NCBI GenBank assembly: GCA_025786725.1
Contig: JAHLTZ010000008.1
Span: 310,001-374,000 of the forward strand
From: Syncephalis fuscata
Lineage: Eukaryota > Zoopagomycota > Zoopagomycetes > Zoopagales > Piptocephalidaceae
Length of the DNA: 64,000 bases
Direction: 5' to 3'
Translations under genes and position numbers: made by a program
The notes under the pieces: generated by a model
The model's database searches: none
What the model was told of the DNA's origin: nothing
The model's input: the letters and a program-made list of their open reading frames with translations, nothing else
Part shown: positions 1 to 12,544 of the stretch, in pieces
How positions within the stretch are numbered: position 1 is the stretch's first letter
Layout of the letters: every line of letters starts with the position of its first letter

Positions 1-2650
1 ACCATTTATTACACCTATTAACGATGGCGATACAGACGAGGTGATCGATCCATTTGGTCATCGTGAATTGGTGTTTGAATTGCAGCCTGATCAGTTAAAG
101 GACAGTTTGGCGGGTGAAGCACGATATGAAATACGTATCCACAATTTACAGAATCCAGCCAACACCATGTCGATTTGGATACGTGTTGATATGACCACCT
201 TTGATCTACGCTTTGAACGACTACATAATAACGATGAATTGCTATTGCCCAGTCTACAATATCCGACGATTACCGCATCCGTACCGTGTGATGCATGGTT
301 TAAGGTCATTAATACATCGGCTCAAGATATTCGATTTGATATTGGTACGGAAAAGTCTACGCAAGTGGATGATTTTGTTAGACTCGATGTATTATCGCGC
401 TTCTCAAACTCTCCTCTAAAAGGTGGCGTCTCTTTATCGCCTAATGGATCGATTGAAGTACGTGTTGTCGCATCATTAAGACCTGGTGTTCGATTACCGA
501 GTGAAATGCGCTCTATTATTGTACGACAAACGCCAATTATTTTGGGTAAAATATGGGTCACAACACAACCTGCTTCATCCGATACAACAACCACTCGACT
601 AACTGAAGATATTACTGTAAGAGGCAGTATTACCGAAACATGTGCTTTTAGTATCGTAGAGAAAGTGACACAACTATCGTTACTTATGAGTGATGATCCA
701 TCGTCGCGATTAAATGAAACAACCTCGGCCCAATTTGCTATTCATAATTTGTCTAAAGATTTAGACTTTTCATTTAGAATGGTATTAGAGAATCCACCGG
801 GTATTCCATTATCGCAGTTACTACTTATTGATCCACCATTACTGGAAGAAGAAGATGTTGGTAGTGTTCGACCGGAAGAACAATTAACATTTCGATGTTG
901 GTTAAGATCGAGTACAAAACATCGATTACCCGATGCTATTCGTATTTGTATTGTTGATATGCACGCATTAACAGAACAGTCTTTGATATTAACTTTACGA
1001 GTACCGGCTATGGCTAAACGATCAGTGCCTAATACTGCTGCTAATACTACTACTACTACACCTGCTTCACCTTCTGTAGCATCTTCATCATCATCGATGA
1101 CCAATATCGCTACTAGTAATTCTACTATTAACAATACAAGTGGTATTAGTAGTACATTAAGTGGTAGTTTTAGAACATCGCCATTATTGCCACCACCATC
1201 TACACCGGCACCTCCTGTGCTTACCTCATCTGTTACTTCTTCGTTAATTATACCTAGTACAAGTAGTGTATCGACTACAACAACTAGTGCGGCCATTGCT
1301 ATAGCTACTGCATCTACACGTTCAACTAGTTCAATACCTCCTATGTTATCGGCATCAACATCGCCCACCTCACCTCTACTACTATTGTCGTCTTCACCGT
1401 CATCGTCACCGTCACTATCATCAACACCATTAACAACACCAATTCCATTCTATGCCAATTCACCATTAATACGCGATGAAGAGTCGCCTAGTGAACAGCA
1501 ACAACAACAAGCAGAGTCGCGTCATATGCCTGCTTATTTAACGATACGTGGATGTCGTCGGATTGATGAAGATCCAAATCGATTTGAACTTGATTTGGGT
1601 CAACTAAATGTCGGATCACCGGCCGTGGTAAAATCAATGGTATTAACACGTAGTACGGCATCGATGTCGACGGGACAGCCTTTTTTTACCGATGGTATTC
1701 CATATACACTATGTATTATACCGGCCAGTAGTGCTTCATGGTTATCGGTGAATAGAACACGTGGTAGATTAGGTGCTAGTAGTCATTACTACGACGCATC
1801 AACGAGTACTAGTCACGATGAAGAGAACAACGAGCAAACACTAACTATTACGGCTATTCCAGGTGAAATTAGTGTATTCACTGCGCATATTGTTATTGAA
1901 TCATCGCGTGATCCTACGCACCGTATTATGATTCGTGTTAATATGGAAGTAAGTAATTATTGCTATTTATATTATTATTACTATTTATATTAATAATATA
2001 ATAGGTTGTGGCTAAACAGAATCTATTAAGATCGACGATATTGCCGTCACAGCGTTTCTCTAATTCAATATTCTCTGTATCGGCCAGCTGTTTACAAGGT
2101 GGTGAAGGACTTATTGATATGCCACATGTTACATTTAATTCAGAATATGTAATGCGTAGTATTATGATACGTAATCATGATGCGGTAACACTACCATTTA
2201 CTGTAAGTAACTAATTAACTGATTTAATTGAATCTATACTAATATAATACAATTAGGTGACAACTGATTTGGGATCTGATCCATCGGATGTTGTATTTTC
2301 AACCTCACGTACTTCAGCCAAACTATTTAGTACACTTTATGTGGATGGTGGTCATACAACCCGTGTTTATATTCGATTCCGTCCATTGCCCGCTACAAAG
2401 ACTGTATCGCCTACATCTACCTCTACTACTGCCACATCTAATGGACAGATCAGTCATAGTAGTCATCAAGATAATGATGCTGTAATGACCCTACCAGCTG
2501 AACAGAAATTAATTCGTATTTATGTTGGATGTCGTCTTGTTAAAGATTATCAATTTGTTGTTAATCTAAAGGCCAACTGTTGGTGGCCCACATTCTCTAT
2601 TGATAAAGATGTTGTAGATTTTCGAGGTAAGTTATTGCTACTACTACTAC

Positions 2651-2686
<36 letters not shown>

Positions 2687-3970
2687 TAATCCATTATACT
2701 TATTATAATTACTATACTTTTAGGTGTTAGTGTTCAGGAATCGAGTGGATTTGATATATCACTTGAATCAGATCATGATATACTAACTGTAACCAATCTG
2801 ACTGGCCAATTAACTGCGTTCACCGTCATCAATGACTCGACCTTCTTTGATGTTGAACCAGCCTCTGAATGTATTCAACTAAGTGGACAATCTTCAACTA
2901 TTATTGTTATCCGTCCACGATTGGATGGGTTAAAGAAATATATGAAAACAATTCGACGGGTAAATACATATTAAATATTAAGTATGAATCATTGTATACT
3001 AATTACATCATTATAACTATAGGAAAAGTATATCTGTGAAGTTATTAGTCTATATAATGTAGATCGACCTGAAGAACGACACTGGATTACTCTACGTATT
3101 ACACTGGATCAATCACGTTATGTTCAGGTAATTTACTATTATTAATAATAATATATTATTGATACTAATATAATATAATATAATATTAATAGGCCATTGC
3201 TGTTACCCATATTACTTTGGCATACGATATTATGGAAAAGAGAATTGCCGAATTCCATAGTCTACTTGGTCAACAGCGTAAATTAACATCCATCAATAAT
3301 GATACATTTATTAGTGGTACACCTATAACATCAACTGGTATCCATCATTTACTAATGACATCATCAGTATTTGGTGCACCATTACCGCTGAATCAGGTAA
3401 ATTACTTGTATTATATAACTATAGTATGAGTTATTAATATTCCATCATAGATACCATTTGCCTTCCGCTATATTATCGATCAATTGTCGTATTATTGTAC
3501 TATAAAAACCGGTGGAAGATTCTTTCAACTGGCCTGTTTATTCTTTTCGTAAGTTTATATGCAAATCTATACAATATAACATAACTGACTATTATCATTA
3601 TTATATTATTATTATTATTAGATTATTATTACATCCATTGACTAATTGTCATGAATCGGATGAATTAATTGAACGATGGGTAAGTTATTAATAATATAAT
3701 CAATTAAATTAGATATTAATTACTTTATTCTATATTTATTAGCAATGTGGTCTATCTGACTTTTTATCCATCTTTCCTGAGACTAATGAAAAATTACAGG
3801 ATCTTCACCGTATGTTAGAAACGAGTACGGGTAACACTGCTAATACCACTAATACCAATACTACTACAAGTACTTCTACTTCTACTACTACTGCTACTAC
3901 AAGTACTACAGCAAACAATATCAATATTGCTACCAATATAACTACCAATAACCTAGTACGCGAATCATAA
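1..3970 (+). CDS. Large Ig/ASH-MSP-like repeat protein, 5' partial
   Basis: The frame is open from base 2, so the start lies upstream of the window. I read nine exons with clean GT-AG introns: 2-1948, 2005-2202, 2257-2626, 2724-2959, 3023-3127, 3193-3396, 3451-3548, 3622-3679, 3743-3970. The protein alternates beta-rich stretches of roughly 100 residues ('YEIRIHNLQNPANTMSIW', 'MRSIMIRNHDAVTLPFTV', 'LTVTNLTGQLTAFTVIND'), which resemble the Ig-like MSP/ASH modules of large scaffold proteins, with a long Ser/Thr/Pro-rich linker (about 1020-1480). The C-terminal part from about 3190 is helical ('YDIMEKRIAEFHSLLGQQ', 'GLSDFLSIFPETNEKLQDL') and ends in a Thr/Asn-rich tail. I do not recognise the family; the ASH/MSP comparison rests on repeat rhythm only. 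The stop is TAA at 3968-3970, 78 bases from the stop of the convergent neighbour. Confidence 0.75.
2630..2690 (+). repeat. TTA/CTA trinucleotide microsatellite inside an intron
   Basis: A (CTA)n/(TTA)n tract occupies the first half of the intron at 2627-2723, making it one of the longer introns of this gene. It is read through as poly-Leu if the intron is not removed. Confidence 0.85.
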
Positions 3971-4048
3971 TTGATCATTATTAATATAATGAATATCCTA
4001 TGTAAAGATGTTTAAAATAAATGGCTATTCTTATTTATAATAAATAGA

Positions 4049-6209
4049 TCAAACAGAAGAAGAAGAAGAAAGTGTATCTACAAATTGTGTCCATCGAATA
4101 ACTACTTCTCTAATTGATGGCCATGCTGTTCTACTACTACTGTTACTGTTAGTATTAATGGTAGATTCAATAGGTTGTCGTGGTACTTTAAACCATTCTT
4201 GATGAACTGTTTGACAACCTTGACATGAAATACCTGAGAATTTATACTGTTCCATTAATTCAAGATGAATTAAGCGTTCAAGTCGATGAGCAAATGGCGA
4301 TTTTGGATGTTCTTCATAGTCATCGTCATTATCAAGTTGAATAGATATTGATGTAGTTTTCTTGTTCTTTTTATTATTACAATTGATATCTTCGTCGTCG
4401 TCGTCGTCGTCGTCTTCTTCTTCTTCTTCCCATTCAGATCCAGATGTATGATGGACTTCTTTATTATTAGTGTTAGTATCGGTATTTTGAGTTGATGCTG
4501 CTTTGACTAGTCGATCTAGTAATGTTGTTGATCGTAATTTAGTATTTAATGGCAGCTTTGTATGTTCATTAGGAAAACACTCAATAATACGTGGCCGATA
4601 TCCACATTGCTTTGACCATTCAGTCAATCGACGAGCTAAATTACTTGTACGACCAATCTTGTAAAATTCATAATCTGGATCTAATAATGCTTGGGGCCCT
4701 AAATAATAAAGTTAAATAATTATTGTTTTATATTATTACTTCAATCACCTTTACGTAATTGATAAACATAAATATAACCAGGCTATATTATTAATATAAT
4801 AAATTAATAGATTATTATTAATATTGATATTCTATATAATTCAGTACTTACTTTATCATCTTTTGATATTGGTTTTGCCATTTCAACAAGTAATCGTGCT
4901 TTAATTGCATCGGGTACACTTGATGGTAACCATGCTATTAAATCATCATTAATATATATATATATATAATATTTATCAATTGATAGTGTACCTGATAAAT
5001 GATCCATATTTACTGAGTTGTAGTTGTAGTCAAATGACTATTTGGCATCTGATCAATATGTTGATGGCAATAGCGTCTCTCAACGCCTAATACATCTACT
5101 TTGGTGGGATTCTTAACTACACGCTTACATCTCAATCCACTTGCTTTAATAAATCCTTGACATTGCTTTTCATGTGCCGGTGTAAATGGGCTACTTGGTA
5201 TAAGTGGCTTTGATAATTGATTAGGTGTCGATGGTATTTGATTGACTGGTAATTGAATAGATTCAATATGACCAGATCCACTAGGCTTTGATGGAGTAGT
5301 AAGTGGGTGACTGATCTCGGTAGATGTTGTTATTTCTGGTTCTACTTTTGTTTCTGTAGTAGTAGTAGCAGTAGTAGTAGTTATTGGCACTTTAATAGTA
5401 GAAGGTATTGATGTACTTGTATCTGGTAATTCATTAGGTATTGGCGGTAATGGTTTATTATCCACAGCTGGTAATGGCTGTTGTATGGATTGTTGTACTG
5501 ATTGATTGAGACGATGTTTAAGAAATAGTGGATTGAATCCTAATGGAGAAGGTTCTTTAGCTGCTATAGCTGGTGATATAAATGGATTGGGTTCTGGCAT
5601 TGATAAGGGTCTATTTGAAGGTACAGTCGTATTATCAATGACTGATAGTTGATTCATACCACTTAATAAAGACTGAACAGCATCATCCTCAACTGGATTG
5701 TTATTGCTATTATTATTGCTATTATTGGTATTCAATTGCATGTTCTCTAATTGATCCATAATAGTATGAATATCGGTTATTTCTGATGGTGTTAAATAAT
5801 CAGCATGTTCATCATCGGTATCATTATTGTTGTGGATATTTGGTGTTGCATCTTCACTCGTATCCGAATCATTTTCATCGGCAACATATTGCCCATTCGA
5901 CTGTAGACGAAGGCCGAAATGACCGTTTTGAGCCTGCGACCTATGTTGGTGGCAGTAATACTGTTCTTTAGTGCGCTCAATACCGGGTATACGGGCGGGC
6001 ATGGGTCGGGTACAGGGACGACCTGTACCTATACTGATACCGCGGCAATTAGGTCGGTCAACACGCCGGGCCGACGGTTTCTTTTTCGTTGTCGAAGAAG
6101 ATAATGACGACGACAACGACGGCGCTGTTGACTCGGAACGCGCAGTGTTATGGTCATCACTACCATCGGCAGTGTTGGAAGAAGATTGCAACTGCTGTAC
6201 TATAGTCAT
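4049..6209 (-). CDS. DUF1766/MUG113-type (T5orf172, GIY-YIG) protein with two Cys/His modules
   Basis: Exons read downward: 6209 to about 5010, 4934-4852, 4782-4749, 4698-4049. The N-terminal part has two copies of a C-x10-C...C-x2-H module ('CRGISIGTGRPC...YCHQH' and 'CQGFIKASGLRC...YCHQH') separated by a low-complexity Ser/Thr/Pro linker. Then comes the DUF1766 core: 'AWLPSSVPDAIKARLLVEM', 'PGYIYVYQL', 'YEFYKIGRTSNLARRLTEW', which is the GIY-YIG-like nuclease fold named from S. pombe mug113. The C-terminus has an acidic run. Function in fungi is unknown; nuclease activity is inferred from the fold. Oddity: a TAA at 5012-5010 separates the two halves, and the next exon is read in another frame. 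The frame is restored if one base is missing near 5010, or if an acceptor 15 bases further on is used, which would lose the conserved Trp. Two separate genes 2 bases apart is unlikely. Confidence 0.75.
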
Positions 6210-6234
6210 AGAAGCAATGAGTGTTAATAAGTAA

Positions 6235-6778
6235 AAGGAGAACTGAGAAAGTGTTAAAATTGGTAACTAAAGATGATCCACTCTAATCGGTCACAATTAA
6301 AGTATAAGATCTTTTACGTATTTCGATTACACGATGTTATAACGTAGATAATTGTCTTTATTTGTAAATGATTTAAAAATGTAATATTATAAATATAAAT
6401 ATAAATACATGTATACACTATTGTTATTATATTTGGAATATCGATAGTATATATGATCTTTGTTATTATGCTCATATTACTATACATTGTTAAATGTTAT
6501 TTAGTGTGTATAGATATATAGATATATATGATACAATAACATGCGTCTATTAATACTTGCAAATGGTATAATATAGTATAGTATAGATATTGTTCTATAA
6601 TCAATTGTAACACATGTCTACTTTCCCGTTAACTATTCACGTGCAATGACGTGGTCTATTGTAATTACAATTTTATATAAATACGATAATCCCTGCCTTC
6701 TCTTTCTTTTTATCAACAATCGATATCGATTAATCCACTGCTTTGTATACACTGTGACTACGTCAATTGAACTACAAA
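6235..6778. promoter_or_regulatory. Divergent promoter with CACGTG and TGACGTGG
   Basis: This is the spacer between two divergent genes. Near the plus-strand gene it holds a palindromic E-box CACGTG (6638-6643), a CRE-like TGACGTGG (6647-6654) four bases further on, and a TATA-like TATATAAATA (6674-6683) about 100 bases before the ATG at 6779. The remainder is AT-rich without other recognisable signals. That these sites bind bHLH and bZIP factors is inference from consensus. Confidence 0.5.
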
Positions 6779-7544
6779 ATGTTACACAGACATAGATACA
6801 ATATGGCAGTAATGTCTTTACAATCTATATCACGTTGGTCTCCTTTAACTAGCTACAAAAGATGTGCACGCTTTTATAGTGGTCAATCTAGTCAATCTAC
6901 AGATCATTCTAGTTTGCCACCTCAATTGGATGGACATCGTGCTTACTACTATTATTTGAATGAACATGGTCTATTGTTTCTACATGATACATGGCCTCGT
7001 AATATAGCTACATGTAAATATTTACATAGAATAGCTATAGCTAGAATGATACTAATTAATGTTAGGCTTTAAGGATAAACGCTTTTTGGATACTTTCTTT
7101 AGAATGCTACGCTCTAATACAACACAAAAGATATCATCGCCTTATGACTATATATCACCGTGTGGTAGAGAATGGAACTTTCTTAGCTGTCAAGATACAC
7201 CTGTTGTTTATTATGATTTATCGTCAGATGGTAATTATACTACAATGTTAATCGCTTTATATTGACTATGTTTAGGAAAACTGTTAAGTTGGGCTGGTTC
7301 ACTAACCGAGCCATTTCAATTGGATAAAATATGTCTTTCTAGACATACGGGTCGATTATACCATCCATTACCTTCTATGCTGAATGGACGTGGTCTACCT
7401 GCTTATGCCCTGCTACATTCATCGCTAGTACTAAGTCATCTTTATGATGGCTTATCGGCTACACCTTCATCCGACAAGCAGGCCCCTTTTAAACTTGAAT
7501 ATCGCAATCAAATATACCACCTTAAATACTTCCAACGGAATTAG
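6779..7544 (+). CDS. UPF0598 family protein (C8orf82-like)
   Basis: Three exons: 6779-7013, 7066-7230 and 7276-7544, with introns of 52 and 45 nt; the first contains a clear branch site ACTAAT. Joined, the reading is 'RAYYYYLNEHGLLFLHDT', 'PRNIATCFKDKRFLDTFF', 'SPCGREWNFLSCQDTPVV', 'PFQLDKICLSRHTGRLYHP', which follows the UPF0598 family from end to end (human C8orf82). Function is unknown. The N-terminus is rich in Arg, Ser and Tyr with no acidic residues before 'GQSSQSTD', which fits a mitochondrial presequence. The start could instead be the ATG 24 bases downstream. The family is scarce in Dikarya, so its presence supports an early-diverging fungus. Confidence 0.88.
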
Positions 7545-8117
7545 CCGATAATCCTGTCACTTGATAGGCATCATTATTATTGTCAATAAAATTACAGGGA
7601 TATCGTATTAGTCATCGTAAATGACATTTATTTAAAAGTCAATTAATTTATTTAATTTCAAATCTTATCCCTTTTATTCACAAAACACTTCTTAAATTGG
7701 TTCAATCGGCATACATACTCCCATCAGACGCGTACACTTGAATCTTAGTATAACTCAACTCATTGCTTTGCGTTAAATTTCTTACAACTATTCTTCATTG
7801 TACAATCTATTATCCGGCGGCTACATTGTCAAATAATCTCAATATAGGCCAATTGTTGACGAGTAAGTAGATGTGTTATCGAAAGCCACGTTGCGTCGTG
7901 TCTATACATATATGCATGTATGAATAGATAAATAGACTACCTAGCAACACAAAGCTAGAATGATTCATCTATATTTAAAAATAGTCGTATATAGCTAAAG
8001 CGACTTGAAATACTGATGGTAGTACATTGTTATGCAACAAGTGGTGTTTATTTGTATTATGCATATAACAATGACGTAGCATTAATACGATTTACTATAA
8101 ATGTTTAGTTGCAAGCC
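7545..8117. other. Intergenic, nothing recognised
   Basis: AT-rich spacer between two co-oriented genes, holding the 3' end of the UPF0598 gene and the promoter of the transporter. I see no ORF, RNA gene or strong repeat. Confidence 0.6.
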
Positions 8118-10584
8118 ATGTCGACTCCACAAGAAATTCGGTATCCTCCAAATCGACGTCCTTCAAGAGAGGATGAATCTGACGACAATACAAATGGGCG
8201 ACGTTCTAATCGACAACACTTAGATGGCAGCAATGCTGCTACCGATCATTCCGAACAAGACACCCCCAGTCGACAGGCTACCCCTGATGTTGACATGGAT
8301 GGCGACGATTCGGACGATGGTAGAAACCTTGGACGTTCTTATCAAAGTAATGGTACAGGACGGGGTGGATTTCAACGATATACAGAAATGTTATCTACGC
8401 CACCAACCTCTAGTGCAAGCCCATTGCATCGATTTGTACAAACACAGGCAGCAAATTTGTCTGGCTCTCCTCAACATGATGCATCAAATAACATTGCACG
8501 CTCTTATAGCAGCAGTGTCGATCCTAATGCGCATAGCGAGTCGGAAACGACACCCAATGCAGCACTTGCTCAGTCTGTAGGCCTACCTGCCAATGCAGCA
8601 GAACGAATTATTCGTCGTCATCTTGTAAATAATACGGCAGATGATATAACTGGCGATGAAGGGTCTGAAGCTGGTCATGGAGGACATGGCGATGAATACG
8701 CTTCTGATGCACACGCTTCAATGGGTCCGGCATCTGATACTGGTGATGCTGACAATGCAGCAGCTACTACATTTTCAACCTCTCATCAATTACAAGGTGG
8801 CGCCATTACAAGAGATGTTTATAAATGGGTTGAAAACCAGGAAAGAAGCCAGCAGCGATCACGTTCACGATCCATATCGGATATTGCAATATTAAGACAA
8901 GAAAGAAGCAATAGCCCATCTACATCTGCATCGTTACTTCGTGAACCTGGCGCTTTTCGTCGTGACTTTGTAGCTCGTCAAGCAGCTGAAAGAGGCCAAC
9001 AACAACCAAACTTTTTAACTCGTAACTTTATTGATTTTCTTGCTTTGTATGGACATTTTGCTGGTGACAACTTTTCTGAAGATGAAGATGAAGACGAAGA
9101 GGATGAAGGAGATGACTATGAAGATTACGTTGAAGACATGGCTATTGAAGAAGAGCTGGCTGAAGATGAAGCGGGCGCGCTTGACAATGAACTAGGAGTG
9201 TTAATTAAGCCACATCCAACGGAACAAACACCACTGATAACTCAACGACGTGGAAGTCGTCGTCGCAAGTCGCAATCGGCCGGTGCAGTTCAAGCTATAG
9301 GTGCAGCAGGCACGTCAAATCAAGGTGCATCAGTTAAAAAGGCATTTTTCTTACTCGTCAAATCATTCGTTGGTACTGGTGTATTGTTTCTACCACGAAG
9401 TTTCTACAATGGTGGCATGACCTTTTCAGCTGTTGTATTGGTGCTTATGTCACTTTTATGCCTACACGCCATGTTGCTATTAGTAGAGTGCCGTACAGTT
9501 ATTCCGGGTAGTTTTGGTGACATTGGCGGTGCACTGTATGGTCCACGTGCTCGCTATGCTGTTCTAAGTTCAATTGTCATTTCGCAGGTAGGTATAGAGT
9601 ACTATTTAGTTTATATAACTAACTAGAATAATCTAGATTGGATTCTGTTGTGCTTACACCATATTTGTCGCTAAAAATCTACGCGATCTTATTATGCTAG
9701 TTAGCGACTGTCGTTTGATTGTCCCAGAGATCTATTTGATTATCGGCCAACTAGCCATCTACATCCCAATGGCTCTAATACGAAAGATTAAACAGCTATC
9801 CAATGCAGCACTAATAGCTGATGTTTTCATCATCTTTGGCCTTATGTATCTTTACTACTATGATATAGCTGTACTAACAACTGTTGGTATGGCACATATT
9901 GAGCATTTCAACCCAAACAACTTTGCCTTATTTATTGGTACGGCCGTATTTACCTATGAAGGTATTGGCCTTATTATTCCAATCGTTGAAGGCATGCAAG
10001 AACCGGAAAAGTTCCCTCGCGTACTCAGTATCACTATGGGATTGATGACGCTTATCTTTGTTACTATTGGTATGCTTTCATACGCAGCATTTGGTGAAGA
10101 AGTTGAAACAGTAGTACTGCTTAACTTGCCAAGTGGCAGCCATACCGTAGAGGCCGTTCAATTCTTTTACGCTTTAGCTATTCTATTCTCTGTACCGTTA
10201 CAGCTATTCCCGGCTGTCGGTATTTTAGAGGCGGGTCTATTTGCACGTAGCGGCAAGCGTAATCCTATTGTAAAGTGGCGTAAAAATATGTTCCGTATTG
10301 GTATGGCCGCATTTATTGGTGTAGGCGCTTGGTTAGGTGTCGATAATCTAGATCGTTTTGTATCGTTGACAGGCAGTTTTGCCTGTATTCCACTTAGCTT
10401 TATATATCCATCTCTTTTCCATTATAAGGCAATAGCCCGAACAAGATGGCAAAAACTATCAGATTTAGCAGTGGCAGCGTTTGGTATTATCGTTATGGTC
10501 TATGTCACTTCTGTGACCATTTCAAGTTGGATTAACCAAACGACACCAGAACCTGATAATAACCGATGCATTAACGTACCATAA
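8118..10584 (+). CDS. Vacuolar amino-acid transporter, Avt3/Avt4-like (AAAP/SLC36)
   Basis: Two exons, 8118-9587 and 9637-10584, give about 805 residues; the splice joins 'SSIVISQ' to 'IGFCCAYTIFVAKNL'. Roughly the first 410 residues are hydrophilic and disordered, with Ser/Asp-rich stretches and an acidic run around 9080-9180, as in Avt3/Avt4. The rest is an amino-acid/auxin permease domain of about 11 membrane segments, starting at 'KKAFFLLVKSFVGTGVLFLP' and including 'IGTAVFTYEGIGLIIPI' and 'LSFIYPSLFHYKAIAR'. Known Avt3-type proteins export amino acids from the vacuole; the substrate here is not predictable. The start is the first in-frame ATG. An Asp/Glu-rich cytosolic tail before TM1 is typical of the family. 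Confidence 0.93.
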
Positions 10585-10633
10585 TTTTCTATGATTGCAC
10601 TAACTATTGAATTGTTAAATAACAGCTGATAAC

Positions 10634-10764
10634 GTGCACACACACGCACACACACACACTTCATTAAACAAGTTTTTATTGGCAAATCAGCCTATTTTCA
10701 ATCTGATTCTAATAGATAGATAGATAGATAGATGAATGAATGAATGAATGGATGGATAGGTAAG
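10634..10764. repeat. CA-rich tract and GATA/GAAT tetranucleotide microsatellite
   Basis: An (AC)n-type stretch at 10636-10660 is followed at about 10711-10760 by (GATA)5, (GAAT)n and GGAT units. It lies between the convergent 3' ends of the transporter and the mitoribosomal gene. Confidence 0.85.
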
Positions 10765-10792
10765 ATAAAGTGATAAATTGCGTAATCACATT

Positions 10793-12059
10793 TTAAACAC
10801 CATAAAAGCCACCAACACCATACTTATAAGAAGAAGATGGCAATCGTACACTTCCTGCTGATTGCGATGTTCGTTGTTCCACGACATTCCAGTCAACATT
10901 GTTCCAGAATGTATCGGTGTAATTAGCAAGACCTGCAATGCCATGATCGATTACATAGGCATGCTCCCATACATTCAAACATAGCAATGGACGTAGTGTA
11001 TCAGGCACAGTTTGTATCTGTGCTTGAAATTCATTCATTTCAGTTGCAGAATGATCGCTTGTGTTGCCATCAACCATTTGAGTACGATAAGGAGTAAGTG
11101 GTGAACCTAGTTAGTATTTAATAAATAAAATGAAAAGATAGTATATCTATGTATCTATGTATGTTACCTGCGTTAAATGTATTAATAATACGCCAACGTG
11201 ACATATTATCTTCAACTAGCCTATTCATATATACATATATATATATATATTAATATTATTCAATACTAATAGGTATTATACTTACCAAACCCATCCACTA
11301 CCAAACATAGTCAACGCCTGATTGCTAAACTATAAACATGATATAAATTAGATAAATTTAATTGTTAATTTAATCAACATAATAGTTACCTGGGTCTTAA
11401 ATTGCTCAACTGATCCAAAATGTTCCTTGAATTTATAGTCAAGAGCACTGGTCATTTCAACAGAACTTGGTGTCTAAAAGAATAGCAAATTTAATTAATT
11501 TACAAATAAATTATTAGTAGTTAAATAATTACCAATGATTTTAAAAAGAATTCCTCGTTCCACAACTGTGAAGCATGATTGAAAATAACTGCATTGCTTG
11601 GTTGGCGTGCTGTTTTCGCAATCATTTCCGTAAGTGATTGCTTCTCATAAATTGAATCTAAATTGAATCTAATTAGACTTGAAGCATATTAACTAAATAA
11701 AAAGGCTACCTTTAGTAATCATAGCTAGTCGTTTGCGTAATCTGACATGTTGATCATTATAGTAGGAAACCAGTGTAGCCGGTTTGAATAGTGGTTCCAA
11801 GCCATTTTCTACATTGTATCGAAGTGGCTCTGGTTCTGTTGTTAAATTGCGTTGTACCTGTACAGATTGAAACGCAGCAGAACGACGCAACTAATTAGAA
11901 TAAAAGTTAGTAAAATGTATACAATATTATAATAACAACAATAATATGTAATAGTAATACTATTCATATAATAATAATAATAATAATAATAAAGGCATGG
12001 TTAATACTTACGAGACGCGTCGATTGTCTAGCGGTACGTAGCAAAGTAATTCCGTACAT
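10793..12059 (-). CDS. Fe/Mn-SOD-like mitochondrial ribosomal small-subunit protein (mS42/mS43, Mrp1/Rsm26 type)
   Basis: Seven exons, the first being 12059-12012 and the second 11890-11709, give about 290 residues. The fold signature of manganese superoxide dismutase is clear: 'AVIFNHASQLWNEEFF', 'ALTMFGSGWVWLVED' and 'LLCLNVWEHAYVIDHG'. The metal ligands are mostly gone: the His of the NH-x-FFW segment is replaced in 'NEEFF', the Asp of 'DVWEHAY' is Asn, and the first His motif reads 'SYYNDQHVR'. Loss of the metal site with retention of the fold is the hallmark of the yeast mitoribosomal proteins Mrp1 and Rsm26. The N-terminus 'MYGITLLRTARQSTRLLRR' is a strong mitochondrial presequence. I cannot tell mS42 from mS43. 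Confidence 0.85.
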
Positions 12060-12544
12060 TATAACAATACTACTCGTCAATATAAGATCTTTTGCCAAAT
12101 AATCACCTCCAACTAGAGAAACTACCCTCTAAACAAGGAGATAGCAGTGTTTAACGTTTAATAGATTGGAATTCAAAAAGAGCAATAATACAATAATACG
12201 CCTCTCTTCAATAATTAAAGCTTTTTCGGCTCATCATTAATAAAAACTATTAATCTTTATAAACTAGCATTTTGTCATTCAGATCAGTCCCACTCTGTGA
12301 TACACAGCTTATACACATCCATACATGAATCTGTGTATTGACTATGCGATGAAGAGCAGTAACACAACAGCAAAAGAAGAGAAAATAAAGTGCAAAATTA
12401 GAAGCAATGCTAAAAAGAAATACGAACAGTAATACTGTCAATTAAGGGAAATAAAAATGGTTATCATATAATGTGCTACTACATCATCTATGAGGCATAA
12501 ACATCTATGGCGTCTATCGGTCATCTTAACAGATAAACACCTAG

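Noticed and set aside
10793-12059. A functional manganese superoxide dismutase
   Set aside because: Several metal ligands are substituted; a mitoribosomal SOD-like protein fits better.
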